NCBI RefSeq assembly: GCF_030253575.1 | Contig: NC_080568.1 | Span: 2,125,501-2,189,500 of the forward strand | Source: Rhododendron vialii | Lineage: Eukaryota; Streptophyta; Magnoliopsida; Ericales; Ericaceae | DNA length: 64,000 bases | Direction of reading: 5' to 3' | Position numbers and translations under genes: made by a program | In this document: piece after piece, positions 1-10,491 of the stretch | Numbering within the stretch: the first letter of the stretch is position 1 | Layout: the number at the start of each line of letters is the position of its first letter | The notes under the pieces: model-generated | Databases searched by the model: none | The model's input: only the letters and a program-made list of their open reading frames with translations | What the model was told of the DNA's origin: nothing

Positions 1-34
1 ACTTAAAAAATAAGAAACTTAGCAGAACGGGGCC
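1..34. repeat. Right end of a Tourist-like MITE (family A)
   Basis: The first 34 bases match the right terminal part of the complete family A copy at 1091-1230, including the terminal GAACGGGGCC, and are followed by TAA, the usual target-site trinucleotide of this family. The rest of the element lies outside the window. Confidence 0.6.
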
Positions 35-37
35 TAA

Positions 38-1087
38 TTTGTTGTGCCGGCAAAGAAAAACTCTTCTCAATGTTTTCAGTTGATGTACTCTTCTGTACAT
101 GCATGCACGTTATTTCATTGTGAAGGCAGAAGCATAAGCCTGAGGTGGTAGGCCTCAAAGCATAGTGATCAAGGTTCTCCTATATTGCTCCATATTCTGT
201 ATCCCCATATTATAGTTACAGAGAGATTACCCAGCAAAATGTAAGGGTGTTTTGTGGTGGAGCTTTGGGCTCAACTAACTTGTGTAGGGTTGTTCGAGCC
301 AACACAACTTATAGCCGGCCTGTTTTATCCTGGAGGAGACAAGCCATATTGGAGGTCTGCTGCATCGGTGGTGGTTCAAGATTAACCTGCCGTAGAGGGC
401 CTGCATGCATCTCCTTATAGATAGCAAGATATCCGTGCCTCAATTCGATATTTTTGTAATCTATTTATTATGGATAATTGCGTAATATCCACAATGATGT
501 ACTTGATGTAAGTGGATATTTGTGCTCATTGAGATTTATTAATGAGAATGAATGAGGCTGCTGCGGAGTAGGCGAGTTTGGCTAAAAACCAAATTTGTCC
601 GAACCGCATGAAAATCCATGTGTTCCCTTTGTTTGTTCAATATTATTCTACAATCACAAACACTCACATAAATATTTACACAAATCCACTCACATTTACA
701 TCGGAGGCACACACACTATACCTTTAGTGTGTGTGGGCCCCACCAAAAAATATGAGTGTGCTTGTGTGTAAGTGTTTGTGATTGAATAATAATTGTTGTT
801 TGATTTATTTGCTCAACCCTATTCATTTTTGGCAAGAACCACCGTCCACCAACAGTATCAAATATTCAAAAAGATCAATTCGTGACAGCCAACTCTCTCG
901 ATCTCCATTTAGAGATATTTAAAAAAAAAAAAAAAATCATACTAAAGAACAGAAACACTTTGGTCTTAATCTTTGGGATAATTTGGGTGGGTTCAATTGG
1001 AACCATCTTTTAGCTAATATACAATTAACACTGGAAGAGATTTAGGTCGATGTTTTTCCTATGACCTTATGCCAAAATATAATGGGC
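38..1087. other. Gene-free stretch
   Basis: No open frame with recognisable protein similarity is visible. Around 240-440 the base composition and phrasing recall the LTR of a plant retroelement, but no matching partner, primer site or polypurine tract is in the window, so this is not called. An interrupted A-run lies near 920-935. Confidence 0.4.
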
Positions 1088-1090
1088 TAA

Positions 1091-1230
1091 GCCCCGTTCC
1101 GCTAAGATTTTTTTAAGTACTTATTTCCCGCTTTACAAGATAGGTCATTCTCTCATAACAAATCATCTTTAATTCAAAAAATAAGTACATATTTGAAATA
1201 AATACTTATTTTCCTTAGCAGAACGGGGCC
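1091..1230. repeat. Tourist-like MITE, family A, complete copy
   Basis: A 140-bp element with terminal inverted repeats of the form GCCCCGTTCYGCTAAG at both ends and an AT-rich interior containing AAGTACTTATTT. It is flanked by TAA on both sides (1088-1090 and 1231-1233), a 3-bp target duplication typical of PIF/Harbinger-type (Tourist) MITEs. Related copies lie at 1-34, 2641-2785, 8515-9407 (interrupted) and 34449-34520 (partial). Confidence 0.8.
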
Positions 1231-1239
1231 TAAGTGGCT

Positions 1240-1455
1240 AGTAGGGATCCAGGGGTGCTGTAGTGCACCCCTGTGTAGTGCACGTGTAGAACAGCTCATG
1301 ACCATCGATCTCATCAGTCAATGGTCCAGATTAAAAACAAATTTTTTCCGGTAAAAGATATTTATTACCGGTCAAAATTAAAAAAACACACCTCTTGAAA
1401 AGATCGACGGTCCGCGTGCCGCACTACACCGGGACGCACAACAGCACCTCCGAAT
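1240..1455. repeat. Foldback MITE with GGTGCTGTAGTGC ends
   Basis: The left end (GGGGTGCTGTAGTGCACCCC) and the reverse complement of the right end (GGAGGTGCTGTTGTGCGTCC) are clearly similar over about 35 bp, giving a roughly 200-bp foldback. AAGTGGCT occurs on both sides (1232-1239 and 1456-1463) and could be an 8-bp hAT-type target duplication. Family assignment is inference. Confidence 0.5.
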
Positions 1456-1469
1456 CAAGTGGCTCACCC

Positions 1470-2190
1470 CGAAGTGGGTCATGATTTAATTGGAGGGCTT
1501 GGAGCCAATCTTTTGCATTATTTCAATATATTTTTGTTAAAAAACAAAATGCGTGACACGCTTGAATAAAATTTAACTTCAAAAAGTGGGCTAGTAGAGT
1601 TTAAATATACACATGCGCGCACCTGAGTTGGTCATTGTTTATATATACAATTTATGAAGTGGGCTAGTTGAGTTTATGTATAATTACTCGTTTTTTATAA
1701 CTCAGGTGTTCGGGATAACTTACGCACACCTCGTCTAATCCCATGGGATTAATCCCTCCCCCTACTTTTGCGAATCCCAATTGAAGTCAGAGCAAAGCTT
1801 TGTATGATCCAGTCCGAAAGATGTTGATATATAGCATTTGAGAAGTTCTGAACCGAAAATCTTAAGAGAAAGCAAACTCTTTAGTTCCAGACCTTGACTA
1901 TTAGGCCAACCCTCGGAATTATGTGGACAGCCATAGTTAATAGAATAGTAGATTTGTACACGTTGTGATATACTTCTAAATAAAGGCCATAACTTTTGGG
2001 AAAACTTTTTTTTTCTTTTTCTTTTTTTTATTTTAAATATGACAAAATGATACAGTATCTAACAAAACTTTATTCCTGAGTTCCCGGTTATAAGAGTAGA
2101 TGTTAGTTGTCGTATTGGGGCAAGTGACATTTACGTCATGTGTCCATATGGTTGAAAACGAGTCTAATTAGTTGGATCGAATTTTGAAGC
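1470..2190. repeat. Diverged local duplication, copy 1
   Basis: Several blocks recur in the same order near 3050-3460, for example GATTTAATTGGAGGGCTTGG, CTTTTGCATTATTTC and GTGACATTTACGT. Spacing differs between copies, so it is an old duplication broken by indels. No coding content is visible. Confidence 0.55.
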
Positions 2191-2640
2191 ATGTTTTAGG
2201 TACCGTTCGGATTTCTCCGATAGACATCTTACCAACTTCTTTTGAAAATGGTATCATCTTACCAACTTCACCCTGCTAATTTTTCTCTACCGTATGATTG
2301 ACCTTGTTATATGTGCCAACCGATTCATACAGACCTGAAACGAGCAAAACCCTAGAATTAATAGCACGGCAATGATTGAGAAACCTGGGGTTAGGTTCGA
2401 ACCAAATGATCGAAAATATCAGAAAAGTTTTGTGCAGAATCGAGCTCTAAATCGATTCAAAATTTTGTAGGAGTTCTGTGCGAAATCGGATGCAAAATCG
2501 ATTGACCCAAAATATTTGGGTAGAACGCTATACATGAGGTTTAAAGAAACGCTGTAACTGCTAACTAGGTCCCATAGGGGGTGAAGCTGCACGGAGGGTA
2601 GTGAGGTTGGTTTCAAGTCTTAAGCATTGATGTTGTTCGA
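2190..2640. other. Gene-free stretch
   Basis: AT-rich DNA with no recognisable coding region or element ends. Confidence 0.4.
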
Positions 2641-2785
2641 CCTCGTTTCGCTAAGGTTCTTATTTTTTAAGCATCTATTTCCCGTTTTACGAAATTGGTC
2701 ATTCTCTCACAATACATCACATTTAATTCAAAAAATAAGTATTTTTGAAAAATAATAAGTATTTATTTTAGTTAGTAGAACACAA
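2641..2785. repeat. Tourist-like MITE, family A, degenerate copy
   Basis: The body matches the copy at 1091-1230 (CTAAGG near the left end, CATTCTCTCACAATA in the middle, ending TTAGTAGAAC), but both terminal GGCCCC motifs have decayed. Confidence 0.6.
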
Positions 2786-3049
2786 AAAAGAAAACCCATA
2801 AGAGGTGAAATAGATTAATTAATAGTGAAAAAATGTGGTCATACCTAAAGTTCTCCAACCCTAGTTCTATGTTGTGGTAGCCTGTGGGATAATTTGGGTG
2901 GAAGCTTGTTCGAGTTTGGTTCGAAATTAGATGAACGATATTTGAAAAAAAATGTGCACACAATTGGTTTGATTATGTAACAAACCGATCTTAGACGAGC
3001 TTGGAACGAGTGAACACTTGCTCGAAATAAGACACACAACGGGCTAAAC

Positions 3050-3460
3050 CCGACTCGGTTGGTGATTTAATTGCAGGGCTTGGAGCCTATATATCTTTTG
3101 CATTATTTCTCTCTTACAAATGAGAACGTGTGACAAGCTTCAAAAAAATAAACTTCATCAAGTGGTGGGATTGCTGCTAATAGTTTAGACTTGCACTATT
3201 AAATAGACCTGAGTTAGGTCATCGTTAATACTACTACTAGATTTTTACACGTGATGATATATACTATATAGATGTTGAACAAAGGCCAAAGCTTTTTGGA
3301 AACTTTTCTTCCCGATTCGATGGGATGATGCAACAAAGTTGAGTGCCGAGCTCCCGGATATCAAAAAGAATATAATGGGGACGAGTGACATTTACGTGGA
3401 GGGTAGGTAAAGTTGCAAACGAGCCGGGTTGAATCAAACGGAATCGGGCTTGGAAGTAGC
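3050..3460. repeat. Diverged local duplication, copy 2
   Basis: Second copy of the blocks described at 1470-2190, compressed by deletions. Shared blocks include GGGCTTGGAGCC, CTTTTGCATTATTTC and GTGACATTTACGT. Confidence 0.55.
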
Positions 3461-3973
3461 TTTTAAACCTGCTCAAGGTCAGCTTATTCAAAATTACATG
3501 AAATCGAGCTCGAATCAAGCTCAAATTATTAAGCTAGAGTTCTTTAATTAGAGTATACTGTATGAAAGTGCGCTCACACTTCCACTTTTTTTTCCCCGGT
3601 ATTGTATACATGAGATTAGGGGAAAGTTAGTAGGTTAGTTCATAAGGAAATTCAGAGGCTATGCATAGCCCTGAGCCCAAAACACTTACACTTTCACATT
3701 TTGATCAAGTGCAAATTGTAAATTTTTTTTTTCATCAAGTGCAAATTGTAGGAATACTTGAACAAACTTGGGTTGGTCGTCATGGATGGAAAGGGCCACC
3801 ACTGTCACCAACGGTGTTTGCTCTCATTGAGAGAGAGAGAAGGATTTTATTTTAAATTTTTTTGCTCTCACTGTCGCCAACGGTGTCCGCACCTTGACTA
3901 TTTCCTCCCTTGTTCGGTCAAAAGACAGGTCATCTACGCCTAGACTAAGGGATTCATAACAGACTTTCTCTCT
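3461..3973. other. Gene-free stretch with short direct repeats
   Basis: CATCAAGTGCAAATTGTA (or ATCAAGTGCAAATTGTA) occurs twice near 3703 and 3733, and CACTGTC(A/G)CCAACGGTGT occurs twice near 3800 and 3868. No gene is recognised. Confidence 0.4.
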
Positions 3974-4685
3974 TGCAGCCTGGCTCAAGAGGTTGCTGTC
4001 GGGAAAAATATGCGAAATTTCCCACAAGTAAATCACGAAGGAAACAATGTAACAGCAACGAACAAAAATCTGAAATGCAAAAATCACAAACCAAACGAGC
4101 ACAAGAAATTTTTACGTGGTTCCCTCAAAGTGTGAGGTACGTCCACGGGACCGGAGTCCAATTCCACTATCAACAAAAGTTCTTACAAATGGGTTTACAA
4201 GAGATACAAGATCTCACACACCCTAAGATGTATCCAACAAATACAAAAACCAAGAGGAGAAGACCTCACCAAATAGATGAACAAAACCCTCCAATAGCCG
4301 CTGAAATGGAGAGCCGGAAACAGAGCACAAACCAGCCCCAAATGTTGACGAAGTGGATGCTGAATATTGCATCATGAGAAATATAGAATGGCTGCCCCAA
4401 TTGGTTCTCTTGTCCACCGAAACACTCACACACAGTGCACTAAGTTTTTCTTTTTCCAGAGAAGCTACTAAGGTTTTCTGATGATGGTTTTCCCAAACAG
4501 ACGAAAACAAATAAGCTTCCGGGAGAAGCTTTTCTCATCCCAAAAAATCATGTGCCAAACATGTGCTCTAAATGTGTAGAATGTTTCACCAAAAATTAGT
4601 CCACACAAATATAACTCTTTTGGCCAAACACAATTATTATTGGGCTAACAAAATATTGGGCTTCCACTAAAGAGGGAACCTAACA
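3974..4685 (-). repeat. 3' LTR of the Copia element
   Basis: The LTR starts with TGTTAGGTTCCC at 4685 (minus strand), directly after a purine-rich tract, as expected for a 3' LTR. It contains the reverse complement of TTTTTACGTGGTTCCC, a phrase common in plant Copia LTRs. The far end is placed at GGCTGCA near 3974 because LTRs end in CA; without a second LTR this boundary is approximate. Confidence 0.65.
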
Positions 4686-4698
4686 TTCTCCTCCTTCT
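4686..4698 (-). other. Polypurine tract of the Copia element
   Basis: On the minus strand GAGAAGGAGGAGAA immediately precedes TGTTAGG of the LTR. This is the classic position of the primer for plus-strand DNA synthesis in LTR retrotransposons. Confidence 0.75.
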
Positions 4699-4702
4699 CG
4701 AC

Positions 4703-7018
4703 TTAAGTGGAAGGATCGACCAAACCCGACAAAGCTCGAAATTTATCATGTTTGTCCTTAGACAAAACCTTAGTCATCATATCCGAAGGATTATCATCCG
4801 TGTGAATTTTTTCAAGTTGCAACAACTTCATGTCAAGCGTATCCCGAATCCAATGATATCTAACATCAATGTGCTTTGATCGAGAATGGAAAGTGGAATT
4901 CTTGCTCAAATGCATTGCACTTTGACTATTTTGACTATCACAAAAGAGAACATACCTCGCTTGATTCAAACCCAACTCTTGCAAGAATTTCTTCAACCAC
5001 AACAACTCCTTGCAAGCTTCGGTAATTGCAATGAACTCCGCTTCCGTAGTCGATAGAGCGACACATTTTTGCAATCTTGATTGCCAATTGACAGCTCCCC
5101 CTGCAAAGGTCATCAAGTACCCCGAAGTGGACTTCCGAGAATCAACGTCACCCGCCATGTCGGCATCCGTGAATCCATCCAACACAGCTTTACCATTTCC
5201 GAAACACAAACAAACTCTAGAAGTACCCCGGAGATACCTGAGAATCCATTTCACAGCTGCCCAATGTTCTTTGCCCGGATTTGAAAGAAACCGACTAACA
5301 ACACCAACCGCATGAGCTAAATCCGGCCTAGTACAAACCATAGCATACATCAAAGAACCAACCGCTGAAGTATAAGGAAATTTTTCCATCTCCGCCTTAT
5401 CTTTTTCACTTGTAGGACATTGTTTCGAACTAAGCTTGAAATGATTCGCAAGCGGACAACTAACGGGCTTCGCTTTATCCATATTGAACCTCTCAAGAAT
5501 CTTTTCAACGTGACTTTCTTGAGACAACCAAATCAGCCCCTTCTTTCGATCACGAGTAATTTTCATACCCAAAATTCGCTGTGCCGGTCCCAAATTTTTC
5601 ATAGCGAAGGATTTACTCAATTCCAACTTCAACTCGTTGATCTTCGTAGAATCTTGTCCCATGATTAACATATCATCGACATAGAGCAAGAGAATAATAA
5701 AGTTCCCATTCAGAAACTTTTTCACAAACACGCAATGATCCGAAGTGGTTCTTGAATACCCATGCTCTATCATAAAGGACTCAAATTTCTTGTACCAATG
5801 CCTCGGTGCTTGTTTCAAGCCATACAAGCTCTTATTCAATTTGCAAACAAAGTTTTCCTTCCCTTTCACTTTGAAGCCTTCGGGTTGCTCCATATAAATC
5901 TCCTCCTCTAAATCACCGTGAAGGAATGCGGTTTTCACATCAAGTTGTTCAACCTCGAGATTCAAGCTTGCGGCCATACCAAGAACAACACGAATGGAAG
6001 ACATTTTCACAACGGGCGAAAAAATTTCATCAAAATCAATACCTTTTTTCTGCCCAAACCCTTTCACCACGAGGCGTGCCTTGTACCTTAAATTTTTCCC
6101 ATCATACTTCAATCGGTAAACCCATTTGTTTTTCAAAGCTTTCTTACCCTTAGGTAATTTCACCAAATCGTAAGTGCGGTTGTCAAGCAAGGACTTCATT
6201 TCCTCTTGCATAGCCTTAGCCCACTTATCTTTCTTGTCATGCTCCACGGCTTCTTGGTAGCTCTCAGGCTCCCCCTGTTCCGTTACCGTCACAAATTCAT
6301 CGGGAGAGTACTTTCTTGACGGTTGCTTATCTCTAACGGATCTTCTCAACTCCGGTTGCGGTGGTGGCTCTTGAATTGGTTGCTCCCCCTCATTTTCCAA
6401 CTCAACTTCATTCGGAACATCAACATTTTCACCAACTTCAAGAGGTGGCTGCACATCCTCCTCATTTTCGTCATGTACCGAAGGTGACGGAATTGGCTCC
6501 AAGTCAACGAGATCACTTGCAATTTCTTCCGGTTGATCATCCTTGTCAAAGTCTTTAATTGTTTGACCTTCAAGAAAGACAACATCTCTACTCCGAACGA
6601 TTTTCTTGTCAACCGGATCCCACAATCTATAACCAAATTCTTCATGCCCATAGCCAAGAAAAATGCATTGTCTTGCCTTGTCGGTCTTGCCTTGTCATCA
6701 AGCTTGGACCTTTCATTTTTCGGAATGTGAACAAATGCCTGGCAACCGAAGACCCTCAAGTGATCATAAGTGACATCCTTGCCCGACCAAAATTTTTCCG
6801 GAACATCGCCATTCAAAGGAATCGAAGGAGACAAATTAATCAAATCAACCGCCGTCCTCATTGCCTCCGCCCAAAAAGACCTTGGCAATTTCGCATGTGA
6901 AGGCATGCATCGCATCCTTTCCACCATAGTACAGTTCATCCTCTCGGCGACTCCATTTTGTTGAAGAGTTTTCTTGACGGTCTTTTGGTGTTTAATGCTT
7001 TGACTACGACAAAATTTA
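4703..7018 (-). pseudogene. Copia polyprotein remnant: integrase C-part, RT and RNase H, frameshifted
   Basis: The frame from about 7018 contains QQNGVAERMN, the conserved end of the Copia integrase core including its catalytic Glu, and continues to near 6697. A 14-bp tandem duplication (6669-6682 and 6683-6696) then shifts the frame. The next frame (to the stop at 4703) gives about 640 residues: WDPVDKKIVRSRDVVF, a linker, reverse transcriptase with YVDD (codons at 5683-5672), then RNase H with DADMAGD and STTEAEF. The RT-RNase H part has no internal stop, so the damage visible is truncation plus one frameshift. Family: Copia, Tnt1/Tork-like judging by the motifs. Confidence 0.9.
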
Positions 7019-7040
7019 GTGAGTATAAATATTTATGCCC

Positions 7041-7880
7041 CTTTTGTTTGGTCCAGTTTATTTCGGATTGAATTGTGGCAAACTGAATCGGACCGATTTT
7101 TTATTAATAATGTGGGGTCCAATTCAAGTATACAATAGCTCGGCGACATATGGATGGGCTCACTGATGTAGCCCAAATCGTGGATTGACAAAGTCCAGCC
7201 CACGATAGCTCGGCGACATATGGATGCCCATTGCCCCAGTGAAATTGCTCGAATTGCGTGGAACTTAGCCTACACGATATTTAGTTGTCATCATGGATCC
7301 GGGTTTCGATCTCTTCCGTCCCGAAAACTCATGTGCTTCTGTGTCGAGGGATTTTTCGATCGTTGGATTGTATTATAATTTTTTGGATGGTTAAAGAACC
7401 AGGAGCTTTTCCCTCCCTTGTATGGTTAAAGAATCAAGAACCCTTTGTGGAGTTTTTTTTTTTTCTCACCAAAATTTCGGTGAGATTTTGTGAGAAGAGA
7501 AAGTTGAAGATTTATCTAAATGAGACGGTAAGAAAACCTTTTTTTTTTTCCCTCATCGCTGTGAGAAAAATCACATCTTTTTCTTTTCATTTCTCACCCA
7601 AGTAGCCAAAGGAGCTGTAACGGTGTCATTCCCCCGTACAGTTAGCACGCTGGGTGAGAAACAAGACCCAATGAGAAGTGTCTGCTTCTGCCATGGACAT
7701 ATTTTTCCCAACCCGAAAAACACTCATGCATATATCTACAAATTTTAAAGGTTTTTGATCATTTGCGCGGAGGACTCAAAAGATTATTTTACAATTAATA
7801 AACGGTTTTTATCATTTGCGCAGAACTCAAAAGTGGGCATCACGACGCTGTCGTATACAATCTGTGCATATGGATCTCAA
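7041..7880. other. Gene-free stretch
   Basis: No coding similarity. GATAGCTCGGCGACATATGG (or AATAGCTCGG...) is present twice, near 7125 and 7204, a short direct duplication. T-rich runs are frequent. Confidence 0.4.
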
Positions 7881-7883
7881 TTA

Positions 7884-8097
7884 CTCCCTCCGTCCCATAA
7901 TATTTGTCTGGTCCGCGAACGAGGCCTACAAAATAATGCATTTTTTTTGAGAAAAAATTTAAATTTTTTTCATAAGTTAAAAGAACTCGTTGACATCTAG
8001 TAAATTGTTAAAAAAAATTTCAACTTTTCTTACAAAAATAGTATTATTTTTACGTTTCCGTTTTGCGGACCAGATAAATATTATGGGACGGAGGGAG
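7884..8097. repeat. Stowaway-like MITE
   Basis: A 214-bp element with terminal inverted repeats CTCCCTCCGTCCCATAATAT flanked by TA on both sides. The CTCCCTCCGTCC end and TA target are the signature of Stowaway (Tc1/Mariner-type) MITEs. A close relative with the same subterminal GTCCGC/GCGGAC motif lies at 28042-28277 and a decayed one near 57047. Confidence 0.85.
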
Positions 8098-8514
8098 TAA
8101 TAAATAACCACATACACAAATACACAAATTCCGTATTTGCGTGATCGTAGAAGAGTTGTATGGATCTGCACCCACCCAGGGCAGTTCTGTTCTGAGTAAT
8201 GGCTGCCACTTCAGCTACTCTCACCATTTCTCAATAAGAAAGTGAAGAAAAAAAAAATGAATTTTGGCCACAGAGTTGTCCAATTATTTTGTAACAAAAC
8301 CTTGGACATCTTATGATACTAACAAAAAGTATGATATAAAAGTGCTAGTGGATATTTAACTTTTGTAAGATAAGACAAACCTTGATGTCTTAAAACTTTT
8401 CCAAGGTAGGTTCCCAAGAATCCCCCAATGATTTTAAAACTTTTCTCATGTGATTACAAATTTCAACTCATTACTAATTTCCCGATAACTCGAATTGTTC
8501 AATCTGTAAACTTA
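8098..8514. other. Gene-free stretch
   Basis: AT-rich DNA; nothing recognised. Confidence 0.4.
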
Positions 8515-8546
8515 GGCCCTGTTTTGCTAAGATTTTTGGCTTTATT

Positions 8547-9081
8547 CAAAGCAGGCTTATAGCCAAGGCGAGGGAAGCGGGCGCTTCCAGCCCCCGAAAA
8601 AATTTAAAAATGAGGGCCCCCAAATTTTTAGGATTTATATATATATATATGGTCCAAAAAAAATTACACTAGCCTCCTTTACACAAAATAGACCCAATTG
8701 AAATTTAAGAGCCATAAAATAGGCCTAAATTGTGGACTATACCGGTTACAGTTGCATCGGGGGAAAGAAGCTTTTCAAAGTTGAAATTGATCAAAAATTA
8801 TCTTCGGTCAACCATGTCTCAAGAAAGATTAAATGGATTGGCTATGTTGTCTACCGAGAAGGAATTGGAGAAGAAGCTTGACTATGGAGACTTAATTAGT
8901 GCGTTTGCAGCAAAAGTGCGAGAAAAATAATTTTCAAATGATGGATTTTGAGGTATGATAAATCTTTTGTATTAGGTTTTTTTTTTTATGACTCTTTGTA
9001 GACCACTTTTATATGAAAAATATAGGGTGACCTCATTCAAGAGGTTCGCTTCCGGCCTCCAAAACTTATGAGCCGGCCCTG
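8547..9081 (+). mobile_element. Internally deleted hAT element
   Basis: A 535-bp element flanked by a perfect 8-bp target duplication GCTTTATT (8539-8546 and 9082-9089), the hallmark of hAT transposons. Ends are imperfect inverted repeats: CAAAGCAGGCTTATA on the left against CAGGGCCGGCTCATA from the right. It keeps a piece of transposase coding sequence, so it is a deletion derivative of an autonomous element and depends on a transposase made elsewhere. Confidence 0.8.
8730..8930 (+). pseudogene. hAT transposase C-terminal dimerisation domain fragment
   Basis: The 66 codons include TVASGERSFSKLKLIKNYLR and STMSQERLNGLAML, which match the conserved C-terminal dimerisation domain of plant hAT (TTF-type zinc finger) transposases. 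The natural C-terminus with its stop is retained. The N-terminal zinc finger and the catalytic RNase H-like region are absent. The codon at 8730 is TTG, an internal Leu codon and not a true start. Confidence 0.85.
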
Positions 9082-9408
9082 GCTTTATTTGGTTTTCTTC
9101 TTTAGGTATCTTAGTTTTGGTAGTAGGTGGAGAAAGAAATAGGGTAATGATTAGAGTGAGTGATAATGAGTAAAGAGAGAGAAATGAAAGTAATAATTGG
9201 AGAAATAAGGTAATGATTGAAGAGATTAATAGGGTAATGATTAGAAAACAAAAATAAAACAAAGTTAAAATGAAAAACGAACAAAGCCTATTTTTTAAGT
9301 ACTTATTTTTCGTTTTAAGAGGCAAGTCATTCTCTCACAATATATCATTTTTAATTCTAAAAAAAATAGTACTCCACATCTAAAATTTTCATTAACGGAA
9401 CAAGGCCT

Positions 9409-9452
9409 TAGTATATATTTTCTATCCACATAGTATATATTTTCTATCCACA
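9409..9452 (+). repeat. 22-bp tandem duplication
   Basis: TAGTATATATTTTCTATCCA plus two bases is present twice in direct succession right at the edge of the MITE. Confidence 0.7.
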
Positions 9453-10332
9453 TCTAAAATTAAATCGATCAAATATAAAAAACAAAAACAAATTTTATTT
9501 AAATAGGATAAAACAGTCAAAGTTTTTCATTTTTTTAACGTAGTGAATATAATTTATTTAAACATATATTAGTAATTTTTTGAATGAATAACAGCCATAT
9601 AAATTATAAATTTATCAATGAGATTGTAAAAAGTTTGTGACTACTATTTGAATTTCATCACATGTAGAACGACAAGAATAACACAAGATATCCCAAGAGG
9701 ATCATCCCTCAAACTCAGATCCTGTTAAGCTTCTTTCCAGTCTCGTCCAATTTTGTCCTTCTGTGCTTCATTCTCGGACCCATAACGTTGATCAAAACCA
9801 TTCACTTTTTAGTTTTCGTCGAAAACAATGAGTGCGTTGGAAATCGCTTCGATCGGATTAGTTTGATAGGATTTTTTTAATGCATTAAGTTTCGGACAAA
9901 TGTGATGAAGGGGTTGCAATCATGTGTTGTACACAATTTTTTTTTTACAACATTAATCATGTGTTATTTTTACAACATTAATGGATTTAAAAATTATGTT
10001 AAATAGTATCCGATCAATGTGATTTTTAATATAATCGACACGATCATTTTTGTGAGCCCGAAAAAAACCCACAAATGACTAAAATTGAACTGGACCGGAG
10101 GGAGGCATAATGAACAACTCTCGATCGTTGATTGATGAGATAAGATCCGAGCGCTAACGGCTCAAAAGTGAACAGCACAGCACAGTATTGTCTCCGCAGC
10201 ACCAACCCGAAGTTCTCATGAGAATCTCATCCCTCCCCCATCTCTCTCCTCTCTCCCTCTCTCTCTCCTGAAAGATCAACCCCAAAGACTGCCAGCCAGA
10301 AAGACTTTTCACAGGGCCCTATCCATCTTTCC

Positions 10333-10367
<35 letters not shown>

Positions 10368-10491
10368 CAACCCTCTCCTTGTCTCGTCCTCAAAGTTTTG
10401 TCAATTCTCACTAAAAACCTTTCTCCAAAAAAGCCCTTCACCTTTTGATTCCCTTTCTTCAAAACTTCTCCTTGTCTTTCATTTCCCCATC
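9453..10491 (+). other. Upstream region and 5' UTR of SCL23
   Basis: AT-rich to about 10,080, then increasingly pyrimidine-rich. A (CT)n microsatellite lies at 10334-10364, and CTCTCT tracts around 10,230-10,450 are typical of plant 5' leaders. The start of transcription cannot be placed; no convincing TATA box was identified. Confidence 0.4.

Larger units (their letters stand above)
3974..7020 (-). mobile_element. 5'-truncated Copia LTR retrotransposon
   Basis: Read on the minus strand, the element contains the end of integrase, reverse transcriptase, RNase H, a polypurine tract and one LTR. Gag, protease, the first part of integrase, the primer-binding site and the 5' LTR are missing; similarity stops near 7,020-7,040, where a stop also appears. 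The order integrase before reverse transcriptase defines the Copia superfamily. With no 5' LTR, insertion age cannot be judged from LTR divergence. It cannot move by itself. Confidence 0.9.
8538..9288. repeat. Second-level MITE with GGCTTTATTTGGTTTTC ends
   Basis: Once the hAT insertion (8547-9081) is taken out, the ends read GGCTTTATTTGGTTTTC and, in reverse complement, GGCTTTGTTCGTTTTTC, so this is an inverted-repeat element of about 210 bp inside the family A MITE. The interior carries repeats of GGGTAATGATTAG. Superfamily unknown. Confidence 0.55.
8515..9407. repeat. Tourist-like MITE, family A, interrupted by a nested insertion
   Basis: The left end GGCCCTGTTTTGCTAAGATT (8515 on) and right part from TTTTTTAAGTACTTATTT to GGAACAAGGCC (ending 9407) together rebuild a family A element. 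TTA is present on both sides (8512-8514 and 9408-9410). Everything from about 8538 to 9288 is inserted between the two halves. Confidence 0.75.

Noticed and set aside
240-440. Sequence reminiscent of a retrotransposon LTR
   Set aside because: No partner LTR, primer site, polypurine tract or coding region nearby; impression only.
5010-6900. Plus-strand frames opposite the Copia polyprotein
   Set aside because: Antisense shadows of reverse transcriptase and integrase coding sequence.
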